Below are positions 55,263 to 64,000 of a stretch of 64,000 bases of DNA, one piece after another. Source of the stretch: Ectocarpus siliculosus (lineage: Eukaryota > Sar > Phaeophyceae > Ectocarpales > Ectocarpaceae); assembly GCA_000310025.1 (NCBI GenBank), contig FN649736.1, positions 4,945,754 through 5,009,753 on the forward strand, read 5' to 3'. The notes beneath the pieces were generated by a model, which was given only the letters and a program-made list of their open reading frames with translations, searched no databases and was not told where the DNA came from. The translations under genes were made by a program, and so were the position numbers. The stretch's first letter is position 1. Every line of letters starts with the position of its first letter.

Positions 55263-55689
55263 GGGGGAGGAGGGGGGAGGAATTCGAAAAGTTACCATGA
55301 ATCGTGGAAAAGATACCATGACTGATTATGGGGTATGACTATATATATATGAATAATTGCATAGCCATGAGGTTAGATGGATGGCAAACATGCCACGCTG
55401 TCGTTTCCCCTCCGTCTGCTCGTCGTCGGTGCCGGCCCACGCTCACCCAGCCGTGCTACAGGAACACACGGAAACAAGCAGCCTAGCTCGCGTGTAGCGC
55501 CTCATCTCTACGAAAGTAAAGTATCGACCAAAGCTCCAAATGAGCGAAACAACTCAGCTAACAACCCAATGATTTTGGAACAGGGCATTGACCAGGTTTC
55601 ACAATACATGTGTTGACAACCATCCATTGAACTAACCACTTGCCTTCCAAACTTGCCCTTGCCGCTTCTACCACTGCACAACAGGGAAC

Positions 55690-56160
55690 ATAGTCTTGCA
55701 ATCTACTCGTAGCCTTGGTCGTGTAGGGTTACGTTTGACTTGATCAATCTACCACGCTTACTCATGCGGACCCCTACGAGGTATCGTGCGTGTCTCGCTA
55801 CGTTTTCTGCGAGCCAGTCGCTTCTTGCGTTTTCCTTCCGCCTCCCCTGCCCGTCCTTCTTCCTCTTCTTGTTCTCCTTCTTCGTCGCCGTCGTCGTCGG
55901 TATCGTCATCGTGGTCGTTGTCGTCGTCGTCGTCGTCGTCGTCTTAGCCGCCTTGTTCCTCGTCCTGGTCCTCGTCCTCGTCCTCCTCCTCCTCCTCCTC
56001 CTCCTCCTCCTCCTCCTCCTCTTCCTCCTCGCCCATGTCTTCCAAGGACCGGGTGCCGGCCATCTTACGGCCAGATGCGCCGCCGTTCCCTTCCTTGTTC
56101 CCAAGTGTGCCAGTGGGGAGGACTTCGTTTCCCTGACCACGTCGGCGAGGCTTCCCGGCG
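55690..56160 (-). pseudogene. Acidic-run ORF of an unidentified element, broken
   Basis: The minus strand reads KMAGTRSLEDMGEEEE with a long Glu run and DEDEDQDEEQGG, then a TAA, then Asp and Glu runs in the same frame. Another frame continues to 55703 with WLAENVARHARYLVGVRMSK and GRLIKSNVTLHDQGYE. Much of this comes from CTC/GTC microsatellites, so length changes and frame shifts are expected. The C-terminal piece looks like real protein, but I do not recognise it. Confidence 0.3.
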
Positions 56161-56484
56161 AGTACCTTTGGCTTCCCGCCATTCACTTTGCTCTGACCAA
56201 TCGGCCACACGGGCGACTGGCGGGTTAGCGGCTGCTCCCAGATGCTCATGGGGGTAGTATATAGTATGCATGAGAAGATTGCGAAGATGTCCCTGTGGTG
56301 TGCGGGGTATCTGCCATCTCTCGGCGGTCTCCACAGCTCCACAGCGCCAGCAGCGCCAGCGGTGATGCACACAGCGAGAGCTGGACGACAAGCGCCGACG
56401 CCTCGGCGAAAAACTTGGGGATACATTGGTATCTGCCCCCGCCCCTCCCCCCCAAATTATCCCCCCCCCCGCCCACGACTGCTC

Positions 56485-57535
56485 GTGGAATGCATACATG
56501 TCCAAGGTAGCGGAAAAGGGCAAAGCACGAGCAGGGAAGCTACACCCAATACTCGCTAACCGGCACCTCGATACACGCATCAACGTGACGATTTTGAAGA
56601 GCGTAATCGTTACGCCGCTAGAGTACGCCGGAGAAGTATGTGAAGTAAGTAAGAAGGTAGTGAAAGAACTCGAGGCGGTGCAGATGAAAGCAGCGAAAAC
56701 CGTCCTAGGATGCTCCAAGCGCACAAGTAATGCAGCCGTCAGGGCAGAATTGGGGATCCAATCCCTACGGTCGGGAAGAGACGCAAGGGAGCTGACATGG
56801 CAGTATCGCAGCGGGATGGGAGAGGAGAGGTTGCCGAGAATAGTTTGGGAGGCGAAGTGGGCAAACAAAAAGAGGGGTAGACCACCCACGGAATGGGTCA
56901 AGGTTGTAGAGGACGTATGGAAGGGGTTCGAAATCGACGAAGATGAAATGCTGGAAACGGAGGGTCTACAGGGGTTCACGGACAAGGAGGGTCTAAAAAT
57001 GTACGGAATGTTGAAAGAAGGAATAGGGTTCAAGGAGTACCTACATGGGCCAATTGACCAAGCTTAAGGTCAAATTCAGGACCGGGGATATAGGCCTTCG
57101 AGAACGTCGACGAAGACATAGGACGGTAGACGACGAAGAAGACAAGTTCAAATGTGCTTGCGGCTTCGAATGCGAAGACCGTGTTCATGTAGTCGCGGAA
57201 TGTCAGTTATACGAAGAGGAGAGGGAAGTGTACATGACTGAGCAGGGAAAAATACTAGGGAGGTACAGGGAGATGTTTGAGGCATGGCATAGAGAGGAGA
57301 GGATGGTAGCTGTACTGGGGGGTAGGAAGTGGTTTGAAAAGGCGGGAAGGGATATCGTTAGGATAGACAGACTAGGGACGACATTTTTTAGCCACCGTTG
57401 GCAAAGTAGGAAGGAACGATTGGCCATCGGTGAGCGGTCCTGTGGGAACAATGCTCCGTCCTCTCGAGAACGTGTGGTCCATGGTCTAACCGCTAAGACA
57501 TGCAAAACATAAGAGTAAGCCCACCCCCCCCCCCC
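56485..57535 (+). mobile_element. 5'-truncated LINE copy with C-rich tail
   Basis: Starts within the RT thumb region (HLDTRINVTILKSVIVTPLE, YAGEVCEVSKKVVKELEAVQ) and reads to a stop near 57067. It continues in another frame from 57045 (KLKVKFRTGDIGLRERRRRH), with the C-terminal knuckle CACGFECEDRVHVVAEC, to a stop at 57510. The end is ACATGCAAAACATAAGAGTA then CCCACC and a C run. It is the same family as 38590-41547 and defines the 3' end used to spot the short copies. It lies inside copy B of the duplication and is missing from copy A. Confidence 0.85.
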
Positions 57536-57589
57536 GGCACGGACCCCGAATTTCGACTAGTAAGCCTATGTGTCTTGATTTTTTTCGGG

Positions 57590-57715
57590 TTGACCCTTGG
57601 CATCGACCGCGCTAACCGGCTGACCAATGAAAAGACGTCAGTGTCAGCGCGGTTGAAAACACGAAACACTTCTAAATGCCATTGACTGGGACCCCGTGAG
57701 AGGGCGGCATGGTGG
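57590..57715 (+). repeat. Dispersed repeat family R2, copy 3
   Basis: Reads GCATCGACCGCGCTAACCGG, CTGACCAATGAAAAGACGTC, then GCGCGGTTGAAAACACGAAA and ACTGGGACCCCGTGAGAGGG. This is the reverse complement of the copies at 405-620, including the spacer between them. It lies directly after the LINE tail and before duplication copy B resumes. Confidence 0.7.
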
Positions 57716-57719
57716 AGGC

Positions 57720-60382
57720 TAAGCTATTCTTCTCCGAATCATCGATACTGCTGTAGGAAACGCTTGCTTTGCCCGACGACAACAAAACAACGGAAACACG
57801 GAAGCATACAGTCGTCCTTCTCATAGGCAAGGCACGAGAGAAAAACACAACAACAAAGAGTTCCTTCCCGCGTACCCATAGGAACAAGTTATGACCGGTC
57901 GTGAATGAAGTTGTTGTTATGCATACCGCTCTCTCCACCTAGCCCGGAATCTATGTGGTTAAGCGTAGCCTTGGATGGTAGGAGACATGCCGGCTTCAAC
58001 GTTTGAGCGGGCAGCAAGCATTGCAGAGGATTCCTTCAGTGGAACCCCTCATCGGATCTATTCACACAGTAGTAGTCGTTTTCGAGGAGGCAGAGTGCTG
58101 GGAAGGTAGAACTGGGACCGACCTTCATGAAGCGGGTGACAATAACCCATCGTTCTGCCGGTCGCCACATTGCCAAGCCGGTGGCTCGGGTGATTACTCC
58201 CTATACCTGGTGGTGAGGTCGTACTCGTCATTTCGGTATTCCTAACATTTAATGTGGTAGACCAAATGCCTTTTGCACATCTCGGGTGTAATGAACCCAG
58301 CGTTGGGAGCTGCGGGTCTCCTACATTCGCGTTGTTGGCGTATTTGCATCCATCCACGCTGGAAGGGCTGCATCGCTCCGCGATGCTGATTTGCTCGATG
58401 ACGAGATAGTACCCGAGATCGAGGAGTGGCTTGGGGTCCAACGACGGAGGTGCCGGTGCATCAGGCGGGCATGATGCTCCCTCCACTTATTTTGGTGCCA
58501 CAGTCCATCCGTGGCCGCGGCCTTGGTAGCTGCTGCCCGCGCTGCAGCCGCGGCTTGATCGTCGCCTGCTGACGGGGGAGAGATTTCGGATCAATGTCGG
58601 GGATACGTTGGGGGCACAGCGAGGTAACGTAGCAGCAACCAGGGACGAGACTCGCCGGCAACTGGCTGCGTATGGCTCATTTGTTGGTGGGAGCACCGAG
58701 CGACGATGGGTCGTCAGTGGTAGACCGCGGGCACAAGGTTACCTGATAGCAGCAAGAATTGCCAATCTTTTCGAAAACGTTTTTCTGGCCTTGCGGCGAT
58801 GCTGGAAAATCGCATTGTTGTAGCGATCCGTAGCGTGGAGCCACCGCGGCCGCTCGCCCCTGAGCGTGTTGCCGTGGGGGACGCGGGAGCTATGAGATCG
58901 AAGCGGAAGGGTAAGGAGCCTTCCCAACACAATGCCAACTTCTGGCGAACTCCGCACAACATGGTGGTATAGCCTTTCCGCGGGCAACGTGGGTCAGAAG
59001 CCGGGCCATAAAAGGTAGGTTTGTAGAGTATATACTGATGGGCGTCGTCCAGGTCGATGGGCACGGTCCTTCACCAACTGCGCGCCTTTTCCGGCTAAAA
59101 CGTCCTGGACGTTCAACCCATAGGGTCGGGAGACACGGCAGTTGTGGAGGACAACCTTGATACTGAACTTCCCGAGAGCCCCACCGGTGCTCCGTCTTCG
59201 GGGCCATTGTGGCCCATCGAGACGGCCATGCTAGCCGCGCGATCCTCCTTCCGCCCGCAATTGCTTACAGCATCCTCACAGACCTGACTATGCGGCCGCG
59301 CTCGCCGCCATCGCCCACGACGACGTTCAGGCTTGATTATCAGACTTGGCAGCGTGGATCTTTACGTTTTCCCGTTCGCTGCACCGTCCGAGGTTAGGCA
59401 GCGGATGGGGCGTCGCCGGAACTGTTGCAAAGGCAGGGGCAATGATCCGGGGCATGGGGGTACCGGCCTCACGTAACGTCCAAAATCACGGCTGAGACGC
59501 CGTGTGGGTTTCGACTACTCTTCTCTCGCGTCCGAGCGCATTTTGGTTAGGCAACCTCTACAACGTGCCAAGATCGGGGACGTAGTGCCGGCTGTCGATG
59601 TAGGGGGCATGCTAGAGGTGTTTCGAGGGTATACTTCAAGGAATTGGGATCAATGGTGGAGGCAGCCACTTGTGTCGTGTGGGTAGGCAGGCCTGTTGGC
59701 ATGTTGACTCGTATGTGCTGACATTATTTCGGGGAGGGATTCGTGTGATCCCCGGGCTCCACTCGTCTCCCTCCCCTTGGTCAAAAGCGGTGGTTTGTTT
59801 GTTTGTCATCCCGCTTGTTCTAGACGTCAGTCTCAAATATTTCAAAGTTGCAAAAGAACAAGCCTCCAGGGACGCAGACGTGGTGGTGCGGAGAACTTGC
59901 GGTGAGACGGGTTACCCCGCCATGCGCACTTGCTGGCCTGCCCCAGATGAGCAAAAACGAACAACGTGTAACTTCCATGCCGGTCGATGGAATAAGCATG
60001 GATGGGGTATGGAAAACCCTCAAACAAATACGGCGCTCATATCAGCATACGTGCGCACTAATGAGATTGGGGAGTTCGTTGTGGCACTTCCTCACGGCCT
60101 GCTCACATGGTCATCCGTGGACGTCGATTGCGTCCATAACAGCCTCACAGTCATCATTGGGAAACACGGGATTCGAGGTTGTTTCGAATGTGAGGCAGAA
60201 AGAAACCGTCTCCATGCGAAAACAATCACGCTGCTGTAGCCCGCTCCGGTGTGTAAACCTCTAACAGCTCGTCCACCCTCCCGCCGTCCCGTTCCTTCGT
60301 TGTTAACTTTTTACAGCCTCTACCCGGACGCGTGCGTAGACCACAAGGGCTTTGACGACCCGTGAATAGGGACGTTGTGGTA
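57720..60382. other. Non-genic upstream part of duplication copy B
   Basis: Parallels 22250-25028. An ORF at 59670-60239 (189 codons) reads through RDADVVVRRTCGETGYPAMR, WPAPDEQKRTTCNFHAGRW, ISAYVRTNEIGEFVVALPHG and GIRGCFECEAERNRLHAK. The matching stretch in copy A has stops. No known domain was recognised. It may be a remnant of an older element carried along in the duplication. Confidence 0.4.
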
Positions 60383-63300
60383 ATGATTCGTACTTCCTCT
60401 CTCTGCCTCGGTCTCCTGGGGTCTGCTCTCATCATGTGTCCCGGCAGCAGCAGTACCAGCAGCACAACCTGCGACTCGGGATACTCGGGATATTACGATC
60501 CCTTTCAGGCGGATGGGTGGTGTGATTACGCCTTAAACAACGCAGAATGCGGTATGTGACATATCGAGAATTCATATGACGTTCTAGGTTAGCGACATGT
60601 GTCTAGAAGCTATTGATGGTTTGGGTTCTCGGTCGCTCCCCTTTAGCCTCTCACACTCCGCAAAGGCCACCGGAAAGGATGGCGCACCAAAACGGTGTGC
60701 TCTTTGCTCTCGTGAGCAGGTGGTTTCACAGTGCTTGGAACTATTCGCCGTTTGGTCTCCTTGTTCAGTCATACTGCGATAGACCAAGTCTTTCACGCCC
60801 GAAATTCTCAACATGAAATACTCCCGGTGTGCGACTTGGTTCACGTCGTGGGAAGAAAAAAACACGGCAAAGATGCTCCCTACTGTACAGTACCCGCAGC
60901 GAACCATTCTATGGTGGTAGCAGCTGTTGTTGCTGTTGTTGTTGCTGTTGATGTCATCCTGGTTGTTGTTTTCGTCTTCGTCCGTTCCTCTTACCTACAT
61001 CCAGACAGTACCTCCTCTTCCGTGCAGCTGGAGTCGATGAACGAAAGAATGTTGATTGGTTACAAGCTGATCCACACAGGGCACGGAAGGATGAAGAGTC
61101 GGAAAAAAACAGCGGGTGCCCAAATAAGCTGACCACTGCCGTGGGCACACTAGCCTCTCGAACATGCGGGAAAGAATTAGAAGTAAATTACACCTCGAGA
61201 TGCGATCATAAACTTGTTAAATTCGAAAACGGGTCCCTTTGTTACACGAATGGTGTGGGCCTTTTTCATTTTTTCATTTCGTAGGCTCATCTCAAGTTTT
61301 TTTCAGGTCGTCTCATGCTCCGAAAGTGGGCCTGGTCGGCGGAAATCTAGTGAGAGGCAACCCCCCTTTTCGTAGGGGTGGGACGGAACAATTCCAAGTT
61401 ATTTCGTGGTGGCCCTCGGTGGTGTACTTTGCTATTCCCTAAGCTCCCTAGCGCGACCAGCGCAGCCTTCTCCGGTACCGTTCCTCGATTTCTGTCATTT
61501 CTGCTATTTAGCTCGGACAATTCAAGAAAATGACTAACAAACTGTATTGGGTGATATTTAGCATATGACCTAGGAGGTCTGAATGCTGCCTTTTGGTTAA
61601 CGAAGATAAGGTCTTGCGAAAAGGGTTTGCGCTGTTGCTTGTGACGAGACGTCAACAGAAATGGACAAGAACGCAGGGAAAAGCTCGCACTTCGCTGCGG
61701 TACCTTGATCAGGACCGAGCCGTGAGATAGTGAAGGTTGTCGGACAATTTACTGACCCACCTGGGAAGAAGCCGGCATGCCCTAGTCGGTGCGTCTCCTC
61801 GTCGACGAAGTCCAGTCAATTATCATCGCTAGCGGTTTCAAGGGTGCCGGGGATCGACTAGAGGCGGTCTGACGTGGATATTTTTTCCTGTCCCTCAGGC
61901 TACGACGGCGGCGATTGCTGCGAGTGCACCTGTGTCGACGCCTCGTATCTCTGTGGCTACGTAGGCTTCGCCTGTATAGACCCGGCCGCGTCGTGTGTGG
62001 ACGACGACTACATCACCGCAGAAATTGTGGAGAGCTGTTACGATGGTGGCGGCTACGTTTCCGATGTTGGCAATGGCTACTGCAACGAATCAAACAACAT
62101 CGAAGAATGCGGTGAGTCCAAGCACGATTCTGGATTGGGATAGATTGCTACAGCGGAGAGGGAAGAACCTTGTGGCGATCCAAAAACAATACCTGGCGGC
62201 ACCGGGGCACTATTTAGTGTACCACTCTGCTACATAGTTCACCGAAGGATGGAAGTCACAATCTCCAAAAGAGTTACGGTTAGTGCCAGCTGATGCAGCT
62301 ACTTTTTGAGTTGCGTTGCATCGCCTTGGACAATGGGTATCAAATAGCGAGGGGGCCAGAGGTGCATTTTGGTGGCATGCTTACTGCCAACAAAACAGTT
62401 CTCCTTTTCAAAGTTGATTTTTCTCAACGTGGATGACGTGCACTGTGCACGTAAAGCGTGCTTGCTTGCTCTCTCTTGTTGCTCAAACTACAAGACAGGG
62501 TATGCCATCATTAGAAATAGGGAAGGCCACCCGTAATCCCGAGGCCCGGGGGTACATCAGAGAGGTGTTGTCCTGACTATCCTCCCATGATTATCCTCCC
62601 ATGCATGCTAAGGGCTTGTTTCTCTTTTTTGCTGGTACTTTGTATGCTGTTTCGCAGATTATGATGGCGGCGACTGCTGCGAGTGCACGTGTGGGGATGA
62701 GTCTGGCGACCTTGACGACTCTTCCTGCACGGACTTCGCCTGCATTGACCCGAACGCACCGTGTGTTGACGACATCACCGACGGCATGTTCGAGGACTGC
62801 TTCAACTTCGGCGATGGATTCTGCGACGACTATAACAACAACGAACAATGCGGTGCGCCAGAAAAAATATTTATATCCCTCAAGTCGATTTGAACGCGCG
62901 GAGGAAAAGGCGAGGGGTAGTTCTCGGCGCTACAAGTTCGAGGCATCGGGTCGTACTTCATGGGACCTTTGACGCAGTAGATGTAGGGCAGTGTACCCTA
63001 TAAACCCCGAATGACAGGCCAACATTGTTCTGACGCCTTTACATTTGTCAGGTTACTGCGTTGGGAACACAAGCAGTACAATCACCGCGCATTTGATTCG
63101 TATCGCTCAACCTTGACCTCGATCATTTCCTCAACTGTTGTTGCGTTCTACTTCTAGTCTAGTACGCGCGTGCACTTCTCGCCCATTCAACGGACACAAA
63201 GTGCGTGGCTACAGACAGACGTGATACACGAAGATTGACTGCCCTTCGTTTCTGATTGTTGTTCCTTACCTGCTCCTCAGGCTATGACGGTGGCGACTGC

Positions 63301-64000
63301 TGCGAGTGCACCTGTGTGGTTAGCACTTTGTGGTCCACTGAGTCCAGCTGCACCGAGTTCGCCTGCATTGACCCAACGGCTCCATGCGCTGACGACGACG
63401 ACATTACGGCTGATGCCGTGGAAAGCTGCATCATAGACTATCTTGGCGACGGAATTTGCGATACTTCCAACAACATCGAGACATGCGGTGCGTTTTGCTA
63501 AAATGTTGATTTCTCACGTGGCGCTTATGTCTACTCTTCCCTCTTCCTTGTGTGGCTTGGGGTACCGCCGCCTCTGGTCATGGACGATATTTGGCAGTAG
63601 TCCAATTGGCGATCCTACTGTCGATGCAACCCGTCCAAGGGCATGCCATCACTTCGAACGTCGAACCCTTGTCAACAATTCGGTCCTACGAGGGTGATAC
63701 GGCATAAGAAGCATTCGTTTTGTCTGTGCAGAAAGCTGTACGTTGACTTCGGCCCGTGCTTCGCCGTCCGTTCTATCATTTCACAGTATTTAGGGTTTCA
63801 GGGTACGTCGGGCCAAGGGCTTTATTGCACCCCTCGATTTTGTTTGACTGCTGTCCCTTCTCTCTTTTTTCTGGTTGTCGATGTTCCCAACTCCTCAGGC
63901 TATGATAGCGGCGACTGTTGCGAGTGCACGTGTGGATATGACTCTACAGATGTGCTTGATGGAAGCTGCTCGGATTTCGCGTGCGTTGACCCAACGGCGT
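60383..64000 (+). CDS. Second LNR repeat protein gene, 3' end beyond window
   Basis: This is the paralogue of the gene at 25029-30547, with the same exon plan: 60383-60551, 61899-62111, 62658-62852, 63281-63487 and 63899 to the window edge. Phases are identical (all phase 1). Exon 1 has a signal peptide (MIRTSSLCLGLLGSALIM) and is three codons longer (SGYSGYYDPFQADGWC). Exons 2 to 5 differ from copy A by only a few substitutions, for example EIVESC for EIAESC and MFEDCF for MFEGCF. The membrane-domain exon should lie to the right. No stop or frameshift is seen, so the gene may be functional. The start ATG corresponds exactly to that of copy A. Confidence 0.85.

Larger units (their letters stand above)
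54250..56480. other. Insertion-rich stretch private to copy B
   Basis: Contents: CATAC-rich simple sequence (54236-54290), two copies of ACATTCAAATCCCATAACA about 200 bases apart (54492 and 54689), a 66-base tandem repeat (55064-55260), GTC and CTC trinucleotide runs (55890-56030), and a minus-strand acidic ORF. No intact gene is supported. Confidence 0.45.
52900..64000. repeat. Segmental duplication, copy B (runs off the window)
   Basis: This parallels 19900-29000. It starts near GCAAGATTTGTGAGTGAGCT at 52968 and keeps order and orientation through the second LNR gene. An extra 3.4 kb (54250-57720) breaks it, made of minisatellite, acidic-ORF, LINE and R2 sequence. LNR exons 2 to 5 are nearly identical between copies, while introns have small indels and upstream DNA is clearly more diverged. 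Confidence 0.8.

Overview
The window looks like nuclear DNA of a brown alga, most likely Ectocarpus or a close relative. This is inferred from intron-rich genes with GT-AG introns of about 0.5-2 kb, long CAG/CTG runs, secreted proteins built from Notch-type LNR modules, and a mix of tyrosine-recombinase and LINE retroelements. No bacterial operon, CRISPR array or rRNA gene is visible. Genes were assembled by hand from splice signals, phase continuity and protein families; no search was run.

Layout. 0.65-6.5 kb (minus): seven phase-0 exons of an ARID1/BAF250-type SWI/SNF subunit, incomplete at both ends. 6.6-9.8 kb (plus): a five-exon PRA1-family membrane protein, head-to-head with the ARID gene. 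12.05-19.19 kb (plus): a complete nine-exon dyskerin (DKC1/CBF5) gene of 511 residues whose first exon has only four coding bases; an assembly gap lies in intron 5. 25.0-30.5 kb (plus): a secretory-pathway protein with five LNR modules fused to about eight transmembrane helices. Its gene and 5 kb of upstream DNA recur at 52.9-64.0 kb, where the second gene runs off the window. 33.5-43.3 kb (minus): a metallo-beta-lactamase-fold protein with a signal-peptide exon; a 3 kb 5'-truncated LINE sits in its first intron. 44.4-51.2 kb (plus): a DIRS/Ngaro-type retroelement with a Gag-like ORF, an RT-RNase H ORF and a tyrosine recombinase ORF.

Most of the rest is repeats: 5'-truncated LINE ends with C-rich tails, two short dispersed families, minisatellites, microsatellites and a possible inverted-repeat element. 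The most unusual signal is in the 5' part of the retroelement RT ORF (46.59-47.53 kb). About 20 short inverted repeats there share a nearly constant six-base loop, while their stems vary in sequence but stay complementary, with G-T pairs of the kind tolerated in sense RNA. They look like an RNA hairpin array embedded in coding sequence. The second notable design is the LNR protein, whose phase-1 introns each split an LNR at the same point, so every exon is an interchangeable module.
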